Positions 17,053 through 26,038 of a stretch of 64,000 bases of DNA are shown one piece after another. The stretch comes from Gammaproteobacteria bacterium. Its GTDB lineage: Bacteria; Pseudomonadota; Gammaproteobacteria; Enterobacterales; Alteromonadaceae. Under the pieces are notes generated by a model. That model was not told the origin of the DNA. It did not search any database and was given only the letters and a program-made list of their open reading frames with translations. Within the stretch, counting starts at the first letter, position 1, and the number at the start of each line of letters is the position of its first letter. The position numbers and the translations under genes are program-made. The stretch is from assembly GCA_017302255.1 (NCBI GenBank), contig JAFLDV010000003.1:1-64000 (forward strand). Reading direction: 5' to 3'.

Positions 17053-17070
17053 AAGCAAAAACAGTGCCAG
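17053..17070 (-). promoter_or_regulatory. Sigma-54 promoter of the flgO cluster
   Basis: On the minus strand TGGCACTGTTTTTGCT matches TGGCAC-N5-TTGCW almost perfectly with GG-N10-GC spacing. It is the best sigma-54 core in the window. Initiation near 17043 gives a 72-base leader to flgO. Confidence 0.8.
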
Positions 17071-17151
17071 TAAGGAAAAACTAGCGGAGCTGCGGTATTT
17101 GGGTATACTGCGCGCTTTTTTTGCACCCACATAACCTTGATTGGAGAAATT

Positions 17152-18447
17152 ATGGCAACAGTACCCGCCTATGCTGGAATTGATTTTGGCACCTCAAACT
17201 GTACCGCCGGTTATCTTCAGCAAGGTGAACCTACTTTGTGGCCGCTTGAGGCTGATAGTTGTTACCTAAGCTCGGCTTTGTATATCGAAAAGCCGCCAGT
17301 TGACGATGAAGACGAAATAAAAACGCCAAGCTTGAATCAATTGCTACGTGAACAGCACCCAGTGTATTTAGGCCAAGCGGCGCACAAAAAATACAGTCAA
17401 GATCCATTAGGCGGTGTGTTTATTCGCTCGCCAAAATCTATGCTCGGCTCCAGACTAACCCCAGCCCAAACCCAAGTTTATGAAAAAGTCTGTGCGCTGA
17501 TGCTCAAGCATATTCGTCAGCGCGCCGGTGGCGATGCGCTGCAATACGCCGTGCTGGGTCGCCCTATCCATTTTCAGGGTATTGATGGCGCGCAAGGCGA
17601 TGATCGCGCTGAAGCTATCTTGCGTGCAGCTGCGGCAAGTGTCGGCTTTAAAGACATCCAATTCGCGTACGAGCCTGTCGCCGCGGCCATCGAATATGAA
17701 CGAACACTCAGCAGCGAACAAAAAGTTTTGGTAGTGGATATCGGTGGCGGAACTTCCGATATCAGCCTAGTTCGCTTAGGCCCGCAGTTACGCCAACAAA
17801 GCTGCCGGACCGCAGACTTATTAGGGCATGCGGGTCGACGGATCGGTGGTGTTGATATGGATATTAAACTGGCCATCTATGGCTTAATGCCAGCCTTAGG
17901 CCGTGGAACCTTGGCGCAAACCGGACGGCCCCTGCCTTCTGCTTCATTTAGCGATGCGGTAAACATTATTGATATTCAAGCCCAAGAAAACTTCTATCAA
18001 AAGGCGACTGCCAAAACTATTGCCACTCTTATTGCCGATGCGCAACAACCATTGCTGGTCGAACGCTTATTGACCTTATATCGTCACCATCTGAGTTATT
18101 ATTTGGTCCAGCAGGCCGAACAGGCAAAAATTGAACTCGCCTCAGCGGCAGAGCACCAAGTATCGCTAGCTCGGCTAGATGCAAATCTCGCGATGGATTT
18201 GACCGCCGACACGCTAAGCCAAGCGATTTATGTGGAACTGAATGGCATCCGCAAATTAGTGCAAGACTGTCTGCAAAGTGCCGGCAGTGCGCCAGACCAA
18301 ATATTTCTTACCGGTGGCGCTTCGGCGGCAGCAGGCGTGGTCGGCGTGCTGCAGCAAGTGTTACCAGAAACACCAATTATGCGTGGAGACCGCTTTGGCT
18401 CGGTGGGAAAAGGACTTTGCAGCATCGCAAACCAGCTTTATCAGTAG
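17152..18447 (+). CDS. yegD: Hsp70-family chaperone-like protein YegD
   Basis: A 431-residue actin/Hsp70-type ATPase close to Escherichia coli YegD. Phosphate-1 motif is GIDFGTSNCTAGY, followed by FIRSPKSMLG, AVLGRPIHFQG, FAYEPVAAAIEYE, VLVVDIGGGTSDISLV and the adenosine motif IFLTGGASAA. It stops after the nucleotide-binding fold and lacks the substrate-binding beta-sandwich of DnaK, as the family does. I chose ATG 17152 after TTGGAGAAATT, not the earlier in-frame TTG. It is divergent from flgO. Function is unknown beyond predicted ATP binding. Confidence 0.85.
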   Translation: MATVPAYAGIDFGTSNCTAGYLQQGEPTLWPLEADSCYLSSALYIEKPPVDDEDEIKTPSLNQLLREQHPVYLGQAAHKKYSQDPLGGVFIRSPKSMLGSRLTPAQTQVYEKVCALMLKHIRQRAGGDALQYAVLGRPIHFQGIDGAQGDDRAEAILRAAAASVGFKDIQFAYEPVAAAIEYERTLSSEQKVLVVDIGGGTSDISLVRLGPQLRQQSCRTADLLGHAGRRIGGVDMDIKLAIYGLMPALGRGTLAQTGRPLPSASFSDAVNIIDIQAQENFYQKATAKTIATLIADAQQPLLVERLLTLYRHHLSYYLVQQAEQAKIELASAAEHQVSLARLDANLAMDLTADTLSQAIYVELNGIRKLVQDCLQSAGSAPDQIFLTGGASAAAGVVGVLQQVLPETPIMRGDRFGSVGKGLCSIANQLYQ

Positions 18448-18548
18448 GCCAAGGTCAAAGTCGTAGCTAATCGCTGGGTAAAGGGTTAGAATGCGCGACT
18501 TTTTTGTACAGCCCCACTCCGGCGCGCTGTCGAATTCTGGGGTTATGC

Positions 18549-20021
18549 ATGTCGTTCAGTTCGTTAAATTTAGATGCCGTTATTGTCAAAGCTGTCGCTG
18601 CGGCGGGTTATGAAACACCAACCCCGATCCAGCAACAAGCGATCCCTGCAGTGTTGTCAGGCCGTGATGTTATGGCTGCAGCACAAACCGGGACTGGCAA
18701 AACGGCAAGTTTCGTACTGCCAATTTTGCAAAAGCTCAGCCAACGTAAACCGGCGCACCCAAGACCAGTACGAGCGCTCATCTTAACGCCGACTCGCGAA
18801 CTCGCAGCGCAAATCAGTGAACAAGTCACCAAATACAGTCAATTCCTTGAGCCTAAACTGAAGCACTTAGTAGTGTTTGGCGGTGTGAGCATCAACCCAC
18901 AAATGATGGGATTGCGCGGTGGCGTTGACATTCTAACGGCAACACCTGGCCGTTTATTGGATTTAGTTGGCCAGAATGCGCTGAAATTAAACGAAGTTGA
19001 AATTCTGGTGCTCGATGAAGCCGACCGCATGCTCGACATGGGTTTTGTCCGCGACATTCAGAAAATTCTCGCATTGTTACCAAAAGTTCGGCAAAACCTA
19101 TTGTTCTCTGCCACCTTTGGCGATGATATCAAGGGCTTGACCAGCAAACTGCTGAAAGACCCGGTAGCCATCAGCGTCACTCCAGAAAATACCACTGCCG
19201 AAAAAGTTGAGCAGCAGGTTTATCATGTGGCGAAAGGTCAAAAAACTGGCACCTTAATTCAGTTGCTAGAGACTCACCAATGGCAACAAGTGTTGGTGTT
19301 TATGGCAACCAAACACGAAGCCAACCGTTTAACTGAAAAACTCAATAGCGCAGGCATCAGTGCAGCGGCTATTCATGGCAATAAGAGCCAAAATGCTCGC
19401 ACTGCAGCCCTCAGTGGCTTTAAGAATAATGAAGTTCGCGTGCTGGTGGCCTCTGATGTGGCTGCGCGCGGTATTGATATCGCGCAACTGCCTTATGTAG
19501 TGAATTTCGCCCTACCACGTGGCGCTGCAGACTATGTGCATCGTATTGGTCGTACTGGCCGCGCGGGAATGTCAGGCCTTGCAGTGTCGTTGGTAAGCCC
19601 AGACGAAATGCCACAATTAAAGCAAGTTGAAAAACTGATTGGTATGAAAATACCTGTTGTTGAACTCGCTGGTGGCCTCACCCAACAAATCAACGATCGT
19701 GAATTGACGATCCGTCCACCACGGCCACCACGTGGTCCAGCAAAGCCAAAAACAACTGATGGCAGTGCTGACAAAGCCGGTGCGGATAGAAAAGCCAACA
19801 ATAACCCTCGCCCAGGTAAGCCACGCACCACCTCAGGCAGCAATACGACAGGGAATAGCACCAATACTGGCAATGGTGGCGCTAAGCCAGCGGCAAAACA
19901 AGGACAACCGAAGCCACAAGGCCAACGGACCGACAACCGCCGGCCGAATACCGAAAGTAACCATTCTGGCCAACGCCGCACGAATAAGCCAAATCCTGGT
20001 CGTGCTACCAAAGGCGAATAA
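18549..20021 (+). CDS. rhlE: DEAD-box ATP-dependent RNA helicase RhlE
   Basis: RhlE unwinds RNA and acts in ribosome maturation. The start MSFSSLNLD and Q motif ([14 protein letters not shown]) are followed by AQTGTGKT (Walker A), [22 protein letters not shown] (DEAD), SATF and [10 protein letters not shown]. The last 110 residues are a low-complexity Arg/Pro/Asn/Gly/Gln tail, usual for RhlE RNA contact. I chose ATG 18549 by family alignment; upstream codons have no homology. The next gene begins three bases after the stop. Confidence 0.95.
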   Translation: MSFSSLNLDAVIVKAVAAAGYETPTPIQQQAIPAVLSGRDVMAAAQTGTGKTASFVLPILQKLSQRKPAHPRPVRALILTPTRELAAQISEQVTKYSQFLEPKLKHLVVFGGVSINPQMMGLRGGVDILTATPGRLLDLVGQNALKLNEVEILVLDEADRMLDMGFVRDIQKILALLPKVRQNLLFSATFGDDIKGLTSKLLKDPVAISVTPENTTAEKVEQQVYHVAKGQKTGTLIQLLETHQWQQVLVFMATKHEANRLTEKLNSAGISAAAIHGNKSQNARTAALSGFKNNEVRVLVASDVAARGIDIAQLPYVVNFALPRGAADYVHRIGRTGRAGMSGLAVSLVSPDEMPQLKQVEKLIGMKIPVVELAGGLTQQINDRELTIRPPRPPRGPAKPKTTDGSADKAGADRKANNNPRPGKPRTTSGSNTTGNSTNTGNGGAKPAAKQGQPKPQGQRTDNRRPNTESNHSGQRRTNKPNPGRATKGE

Positions 20022-20024
20022 GCC

Positions 20025-20765
20025 TTGAGCAAACCGCTGCGACTTTGGCAATGGCTTGCGCGAGCAGGTCTTGGCCGTCGGCAGCAATTGCTCGACTTAA
20101 TCGGTAGCGGTGCAGTGACTGTCGACGGTCAAGTTGCCAGTCCCTTATTACAAATAAATTCGGATGCTGAAGTGCGCTTGCATGGCGAACTTGTTAGTTT
20201 GCAGTGGCAAACGCAAGTGGTCATGTATCACAAGCCGGTTGGGGTTGACTGCAACGTCAAACCCGATGATCCAAGCAGCATTGCCGCACTGTTGACTAAG
20301 CTGCCAATGGGCATGTTTCCCGTCGGTCGATTGGACAAAGACAGCTGCGGTTTGTTGTTATTTTGCAATAATGGTGAACTTGCCCAGCAGTTGATGCATC
20401 CAGATTTTGCCCATGAAAAAGAATATCTGGTGCAAGTAAGCCCTGCTCCGAGCATCGAGCAACTTAAAGCCCTAGCGGCAGGACCTAGCTACCCATTTAA
20501 GAACCAGCAAATTATTACCCGAGCTTGCCAAGTTGCGGCAAAAACTGCTGATAGCTTTCGTATTATTTTGACGGAAGGCCGTTATCGACAAATCCGTTTT
20601 ATGTGCAAAGCCGTGGGATTGAAGGTCATCCGGCTGCAACGCATTCGATTACAGCAGCTAGCGCTTGGGGAGCTGAGCGAGAATGAATGGCGCGTATTGT
20701 CGAGCGAGGAAATAGCCAATTTAGCGCAAGCAATCGAAGCAAACTTAACGGCCAAACCGTCTTAG
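20025..20765 (+). CDS. RNA pseudouridine synthase, RsuA/RluB/RluE/RluF family
   Basis: A 246-residue two-domain enzyme isomerising uridine in rRNA or tRNA. The N-terminal S4 RNA-binding domain (residues 1-58: RLWQWLARAGLGRRQQLLDLIGSGAVTVDG) is followed by a catalytic domain with MYHKPVGVDCN, FPVGRLDKDSCGLLLF (catalytic Asp in GRLDKDS), HEKEYLV and EGRYRQIRFMCKAVG. RluF is the closest type by these motifs, but it lacks the basic C-terminal tail. Start TTG 20025 lies three bases after rhlE, with AAAGGCG inside the rhlE end. The 3' end overlaps a convergent gene by 21 bases. Confidence 0.85.
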   Translation: MSKPLRLWQWLARAGLGRRQQLLDLIGSGAVTVDGQVASPLLQINSDAEVRLHGELVSLQWQTQVVMYHKPVGVDCNVKPDDPSSIAALLTKLPMGMFPVGRLDKDSCGLLLFCNNGELAQQLMHPDFAHEKEYLVQVSPAPSIEQLKALAAGPSYPFKNQQIITRACQVAAKTADSFRIILTEGRYRQIRFMCKAVGLKVIRLQRIRLQQLALGELSENEWRVLSSEEIANLAQAIEANLTAKPS

Positions 20766-21923
20766 ACTTAAACAGAGCAGCAAGGTAAAGCTCAGCATCA
20801 AGCAAGAGCCAACAATTACCCCACTCCACTTTTGCCACTGCCAAAACGGCTGTAAATACAGACTGCCGGTGCTGGCGCCGACATAATAAAACACTAAATA
20901 CATTGCACTAGCACTGGCTTTTGCTTTCAGTGCATGGCGGTTAACCCAGCTACTAGCAAGGCTATGAGTGACAAAAAAGCCAAAGGCTGTAATGAAAAAT
21001 CCAAGAATTATCAGCGGGATACTTTGCCAAAGTGTCACCAATGACCCTGCCATCATAATAACGACCCCAAGTGCCATAGCGATTGGCGCAGGCAGTTTCT
21101 GCGCAATTCGCCCCGACAAAGCCGAGCCTAATGTGCCAGTGAGATAGGTCAAAAACAGCAGTCCAATTAAACCGCTCCCAAGGTTAAAAGGTTCAGCTGC
21201 AAGTACAAAGCTCATGTAAGTGTACTGATTAACGTAAATAAAAAAGTTAAGTCCACCAATTAGGAATGTCGTGAGTAACACCGGCTGACGCAGGTGAAAC
21301 CAATTGTTCGCCGCGGCAACCCGCCACGAAAATGGCTTAGCTTCAAAGTGTTGCGAACGAGGCAGATACCGAAGCACTAGGATGGACAGCAACAGCGACG
21401 CGATAAATAACGGCCAAAAAGCCCATGGCCAATGACCGAGTTCGGCAAAAAAGCCTGCCAATAAGCGTCCCAAAATCCCACCAAGCGAACTAGCACTGAT
21501 GTAACTTGCTACCGCACTTAACATAGCCGGACGGCTTAGTTCCTCGCCTAAATAGGCAATAGCAATGGCTGGCAGGCCTCCCAAACAAAAGCCTTGTAGC
21601 GCACGCCAAAACAACAATTCGCCGTAGGAATCGACTTGGGTTAACGCGAAGGTACAAGCAGTCATGCCGATTAAAGTCCAAATCAGCAATTCACGACGGC
21701 CAAAAGCATCCGATAAAGCACCGTAAAACAGTAATGACACACCTAACGACAAAGTGCCGATGGCATAGGTCCAGCTTGTTTGTAGCTCAGACAAAGCAAA
21801 AGTGCGACTTAGCTCAGGCAATAAAGGCTGCAACGCATGTAGGCAGGCAAAAACCACGACCGCGGCAAAACTCATTGCCCAAGTAATACGACGAAACGCC
21901 GGGGTATTTTTCTCTATCATCAC
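20745..21923 (-). CDS. MFS transporter (YnfM-like)
   Basis: A 392-residue inner-membrane protein with twelve hydrophobic segments. The MFS signature GALSDAFGRRELLIW lies between helices 2 and 3, and FWRALQGFCLGGLPAIAIAYLGEE resembles motif C/B regions of the YnfM group of drug/sugar-efflux antiporters. The substrate cannot be inferred. It converges on the pseudouridine synthase with a 21-bp overlap of the coding ends. Confidence 0.85.
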   Translation of the reverse strand: MMIEKNTPAFRRITWAMSFAAVVVFACLHALQPLLPELSRTFALSELQTSWTYAIGTLSLGVSLLFYGALSDAFGRRELLIWTLIGMTACTFALTQVDSYGELLFWRALQGFCLGGLPAIAIAYLGEELSRPAMLSAVASYISASSLGGILGRLLAGFFAELGHWPWAFWPLFIASLLLSILVLRYLPRSQHFEAKPFSWRVAAANNWFHLRQPVLLTTFLIGGLNFFIYVNQYTYMSFVLAAEPFNLGSGLIGLLFLTYLTGTLGSALSGRIAQKLPAPIAMALGVVIMMAGSLVTLWQSIPLIILGFFITAFGFFVTHSLASSWVNRHALKAKASASAMYLVFYYVGASTGSLYLQPFWQWQKWSGVIVGSCLMLSFTLLLCLSLRRFGR

Positions 21924-22127
21924 GACAAACCAGATCTGCTATCGCAGCATTATACCCGTTATCCCTATCTAGGCGTACGAATAAACCGGCGCTATTGTCG
22001 CCAAATATCAGTTACCGAAGAGAAAAATCGCCACCATCGCTCGCTTCCACTGCTGCCAGCTGCTCACAGTCGGAAGTTTTATGTGTATGATATGGACGCC
22101 ACTAACCATTCTTATAAAGGAATTTTC

Positions 22128-24014
22128 ATGCGTTTATCTCTAATCGCCTGCGCAGTGTTGAGCTGTACTTTATTGACTCATTGTACTGAGGCGCCGGTTG
22201 CTAACAACCCAACCGCCGCTGTCGCGGAAAAAGTTGCCGAAACCCAAATCAATGCTGAAGCTGTCTATCAGCAAGCAACCGCAGAACTCTTTCAAGCCCG
22301 TCCATTAAGCGCAACCGCCTATAGCTTGTCAGAACAGCAGGTGGGAAAACCTTTTGCAAATTTGATGGAGTTTTATCATTCAAGCGGTGAAAACACCCTA
22401 CGAAGCCAAATGCAAGCCGCAGTTACTGCCCTGCAGACCATACCGACCGACGCGACGCCGCAGCAAATCGAAAACCAACAAGTCATGGCGAACATTTTCG
22501 GATTTTATGCTGGCGCCCCAGGTGTGACTCAAGGCTATATTGATATGTGGATGGGCCATTCGCCATTTATTATCAATCAAATCAATGGCCCAGTTATTGA
22601 TATGGCAGGAGCCTTGGTTAATTCCCACGCCATCAAAAATGCAGCTGACGCGAACAATTATTTGACGCGACTTCAGCAGTTTGCACCGGCGCTAAAAGCG
22701 GTTGGCGATAAATTCACTACTGATGTGAAATCGGATTGGGTTCCACCACGCGTGTTATTGGAAAAAGCCATTAAAATTTTAGACAGTTATGGTCAAGCCG
22801 ATGCCACGACCCATCCACTGTACAAAGATTTTGCGACAAAAGTCGCTGCGCTTACTGATGTCCCTCAAACCGAACGAGATGCTTGGTTGGCGCAAGCAAA
22901 CACGCTGGTTTCGCAGCAAATTGCCCCTGCCTTCATGCAATTAAAGCAACAAGTGACTGACGCGCTGCCGCACGGCAAATTAGATGCCGGTATTTGGGCG
23001 CAACCAGGGGGAGATGCCTTTTACGCATACTCAGTTAAACAATTGGGCGATACCGATTTAACGCCAGATCAAATCCATCAAATTGGTTTAGATGAAGTAA
23101 AACGTATCACTGCCGATATGGACAAAATTCTGAAAGCTAACGGCTACAGTGAAGGCTCAGTTGGCGACCGTATGGCGGCATTAAACGAAGAACCACGTTT
23201 TCTATATGCTGACTCAGATGCAGGACGTGCAGAGTTACTGGCCGATTTAAATGGCTACATCGCTGAAATGGATAAGCGGATTGGTGAACAATTTGCTACT
23301 CGCCCACCGTACTCAGTAGAAGTTCGCCGGATCCCGGTAGAAATCCAAGATAGCGCAGCCGGCGGTCAATATACTTCGCCAGCGATTGATGGTAGCAAGC
23401 CAGGGATCTATTGGATCAACTTGGCGGATATGAAAGCAAACGCAAAATTCGATTTAAAAACACTGACTTACCATGAAGCCAACCCAGGCCATCATTGGCA
23501 AATCGCGTTAAATTTGGCACAAGAGCAACTGCCATTACTGCGCCGTATCGCCCCATACAACGCTTATGCTGAAGGCTGGGGTCTATATGCAGAGCAAGTT
23601 GGTTATGAAATGGGCATGTATAAAACCGATCCATTTGGTGATTTGGGCCGCTTAAAAGCAGAACTATTTCGTTCAGTACGTTTAGTCGTTGATACCGGCA
23701 TGCACGCTAAACATTGGAGCCGCGAGCAAGCTATCCAATATATGGCAAGCACGACCGGCACTGCATCATCTGATGTCATCAGTGAAATCGAACGTTATAT
23801 GGCGTGGCCTGGCCAAGCTTTGGGCTACAAGCTTGGCATGCTAAAAATCTTAGAATTACGCGAGTTTGCGCGCAAAGAATTGGGCGAACAGTTCGATATC
23901 AAAGCGTTCCATGATTTAGTGTTGTTAGGCGGTGCCGTGCCAATGTCGGTACTAGATAGCAAAGTTAAAAACTGGGTAAGCCAACAAAAATCAGCTGTCC
24001 CAAGCACCAAATAA
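22128..24014 (+). CDS. DUF885-family lipoprotein, probable metallocarboxypeptidase
   Basis: A 628-residue periplasmic lipoprotein (MRLSLIACAVLSCTLLTHCTEA; Cys at about 19). The DUF885 signature TYHEANPGHHWQ (HExxxxxHH-like zinc-binding motif) lies near residue 450, with EGWGLYAEQVGYEMG after it (second metal-ligand region). Family members act as carboxypeptidases or peptidases; this assignment is by motif. I chose ATG 22128, which follows AAAGGAATTTTC. The small membrane gene starts 14 bases after its stop, so the two are probably cotranscribed. Confidence 0.85.
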   Translation: MRLSLIACAVLSCTLLTHCTEAPVANNPTAAVAEKVAETQINAEAVYQQATAELFQARPLSATAYSLSEQQVGKPFANLMEFYHSSGENTLRSQMQAAVTALQTIPTDATPQQIENQQVMANIFGFYAGAPGVTQGYIDMWMGHSPFIINQINGPVIDMAGALVNSHAIKNAADANNYLTRLQQFAPALKAVGDKFTTDVKSDWVPPRVLLEKAIKILDSYGQADATTHPLYKDFATKVAALTDVPQTERDAWLAQANTLVSQQIAPAFMQLKQQVTDALPHGKLDAGIWAQPGGDAFYAYSVKQLGDTDLTPDQIHQIGLDEVKRITADMDKILKANGYSEGSVGDRMAALNEEPRFLYADSDAGRAELLADLNGYIAEMDKRIGEQFATRPPYSVEVRRIPVEIQDSAAGGQYTSPAIDGSKPGIYWINLADMKANAKFDLKTLTYHEANPGHHWQIALNLAQEQLPLLRRIAPYNAYAEGWGLYAEQVGYEMGMYKTDPFGDLGRLKAELFRSVRLVVDTGMHAKHWSREQAIQYMASTTGTASSDVISEIERYMAWPGQALGYKLGMLKILELREFARKELGEQFDIKAFHDLVLLGGAVPMSVLDSKVKNWVSQQKSAVPSTK

Positions 24015-24028
24015 TTCGGAGAAATAGC

Positions 24029-24421
24029 ATGGAAAAAGCAAATCAACAAGAATGGCTATTAGTACAACGTAGTTTTGATCAAATGGAAATTCAGGCTTTG
24101 TGGCTAAAAATAGTGGCCATTATTGTTTGGTTAGGACTTTTGGTCAGCAAAGAAAGTTTGGTACTGATGGTTGGGGTTATTGGCCTATTTTGGCTCAATG
24201 AAGCCATCTGGAAAACCCAGCAACAACGCGCTGCAGCGCGCTTGCGCCAGTTAGAGCAAGCTGCTGACGATATCAGTTGTCAGTGGCATACCGACTTTGC
24301 AAATAACAGGCCTGGGGCAATGAACTTGGCGCTTGGCTATCTGAAAAACTTATTACCACCAACAGTTGCGGTCACTTATGTGATCATGCTGGGCGCTACT
24401 TTAGTTCGACATTTCTTCTAA
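24029..24421 (+). CDS. Small membrane protein of unknown function
   Basis: A 130-residue protein not assigned to a family. Two close hydrophobic segments (residues about 25-58: WLKIVAIIVWLGLLV, LVLMVGVIGLFWL) are followed by a charged amphipathic helix (QQQRAAARLRQLEQAADDISC) and a final hydrophobic helix (VAVTYVIMLGATLV). ATG 24029 has CGGAGAAATAGC upstream. It sits 14 bp after the DUF885 gene and is convergent with paeA. Confidence 0.75.
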   Translation: MEKANQQEWLLVQRSFDQMEIQALWLKIVAIIVWLGLLVSKESLVLMVGVIGLFWLNEAIWKTQQQRAAARLRQLEQAADDISCQWHTDFANNRPGAMNLALGYLKNLLPPTVAVTYVIMLGATLVRHFF

Positions 24422-24447
24422 CAAGAGGGTGTTGTAACAATTAGCGT

Positions 24448-24489
24448 GCTGTAGATGTTTTTAGCACCAAAGTTAAAAGCATCTACAGC
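24448..24489. repeat. Long AT-rich inverted repeat between convergent genes
   Basis: Arms 24448-24463 (GCTGTAGATGTTTTTA) and 24473-24489 match over 16 positions with one mismatch, around a 9-base loop. It lacks a trailing T run outside the stem. It may end transcription from both sides or be a small palindromic element. Confidence 0.6.
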
Positions 24490-24535
24490 AATTATGGCGT
24501 TGATGGACGCTCAAGTGACTGTCCAGTTTTGCACC

Positions 24536-25834
24536 TTAGAGCACTTCCTCTTTCACCACCTTAGTCACCAACAGTTGGTCAATTTTATAACTGTCGATAT
24601 CCACTACCTCAAACTTGTAACCTTGATAGAGCACAAAGTCAGTCCGTTTTGGAATTTTTCGCAGCATAAACATCATAAAGCCAGCGATAGTTTCGTAGTT
24701 TTCTTGGTGTGGGAAAGATTCAATATCAAACACCCGCATGACATCATCGAGTGGTGTCAGACCTTCGACTAACCACGAATCGTCGTCACGTTTAACGATT
24801 TGCTCTTCCTCTGAATTCACCAACTCGCCCATAACGATGCTCATGACGTCTTTGAGGGTGATCATGCCGACCACTAAGGCATATTCGTTTAAGATCACCG
24901 CAAAATCGACACCTGAACTTTTAAAATGCGCTAATACTTCATAAAGCGATAAATTATCAGGAATTATCAATGCGTTATGCAGCATACCGGGTTTACTAAG
25001 CGAGATTTCTTGCTCACTCAGTACTTGCATCAGTAGTTCGCGAGACTCAACATAACCCACCACTTTATCTAAACTACCATCGCAGACCATAAACCGAGCA
25101 TGCGGATATTCGGCTAACTTAGCTTTGATACTTTCAGTGGTTTCTGTGCGGTTAAAATACACCAGACTTTCCCGTGGCGTCATCGCTGAAGTCACAGTCC
25201 GTTGGTCCATATCAAATACGTTTTCCAACAAAGTATGTTCTTGTTGCTGCAGCACGCCAGCTTCAGCGCCTTCATCCATCATGGAAATAATGTCTTCAGG
25301 GGTGATTTGGTCTTTGCGATGGATCGGTACATTAAATAAACGAAACACCACATTGGCCACGCCGTTAAACAACATGACCAAAGGTCGTAGCACCACTAAA
25401 AGTGTCATAATTGGCCGAACCACGGTCATGGCAACTTTTTCCGGCGCCAGCATGGCCAAGCGTTTTGGCATTAGATCGGCGAACAAAATAAATAAGGTCG
25501 TGACAAAAAACACTGATAAACCAAAACCAATGTTCTGTAACCAAGGTCCTTGATAAATGACTTCAACTACGCTGACAAAATAAGGGGTAAAAGCGGCTTC
25601 ACCAATGATACCGCCCAAAATTGCCACGGCATTGAGGCCTATCTGCACGATAGTAAAAAAATTGCCGGGGTGTTGCTGAAGATCCAGTACTAACTGTGCT
25701 TTTGTTTCACCGTCAGCGGAAAGTTGGCGTAAACGTAGTTTTCGCGCTGCGGCTAAAGCAATTTCAGACATTGAAAAAAACGCACTGATACTAATCAGTA
25801 CCGTAATGATAAGAATGTGTTCAAATACCGACAT
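24536..25834 (-). CDS. paeA: Polyamine exporter PaeA (YtfL-like; CNNM-CBS-CorC)
   Basis: A 432-residue inner-membrane protein. The N-terminal CNNM/DUF21 domain (residues 1-190; three or four helices, SAFFSMSEIALAAARKLRLRQLSADGE, FFTIVQIGLNAVAILGGIIGEAAF) is followed by two CBS domains (about 205-330) and a C-terminal CorC/HlyC domain (about 345-425, DDSWLVEGLTPLDDVMRVF). Close similarity to Escherichia coli YtfL/PaeA, a cadaverine and putrescine exporter, gives the name. A polyamine-producing decarboxylase lies 17 kb away. ATG 25834 follows AGGTG. Confidence 0.82.
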   Translation of the reverse strand: MSVFEHILIITVLISISAFFSMSEIALAAARKLRLRQLSADGETKAQLVLDLQQHPGNFFTIVQIGLNAVAILGGIIGEAAFTPYFVSVVEVIYQGPWLQNIGFGLSVFFVTTLFILFADLMPKRLAMLAPEKVAMTVVRPIMTLLVVLRPLVMLFNGVANVVFRLFNVPIHRKDQITPEDIISMMDEGAEAGVLQQQEHTLLENVFDMDQRTVTSAMTPRESLVYFNRTETTESIKAKLAEYPHARFMVCDGSLDKVVGYVESRELLMQVLSEQEISLSKPGMLHNALIIPDNLSLYEVLAHFKSSGVDFAVILNEYALVVGMITLKDVMSIVMGELVNSEEEQIVKRDDDSWLVEGLTPLDDVMRVFDIESFPHQENYETIAGFMMFMLRKIPKRTDFVLYQGYKFEVVDIDSYKIDQLLVTKVVKEEVL

Positions 25835-25990
25835 TATGTTCGCACCTACGCTGTTTTGCGCGCAGCAATATTGCCGCGACTTGATGACGCACGCGTGACA
25901 AGCGTCACATTTTTCACGTCAACATTAGGGTCTGTTGGCCCTAGCTAGTATAAGCGCGAATCTCAGCTATTTCAGCATCTTATTCAAAGT

Positions 25991-26027
25991 AAAAAGCCCG
26001 GCGACTTTGCAGTCGCCGGGCTTTTTT
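25991..26027 (-). terminator. Rho-independent terminator after the S9 peptidase gene
   Basis: AAGCCCGGCGACT-GCAA-AGTCGCCGGGCTTTTT on the minus strand, a 13-bp GC-rich stem with T run, 12 bases past the stop. It is also near-symmetrical on the plus strand. Confidence 0.92.
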
Positions 26028-26038
26028 AGCCAATCAAC

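Noticed and set aside
19532-20032. A 166-codon antisense ORF opposite the end of rhlE
   Set aside because: It mirrors the low-complexity Pro/Arg/Gly tail of RhlE and has no independent support.
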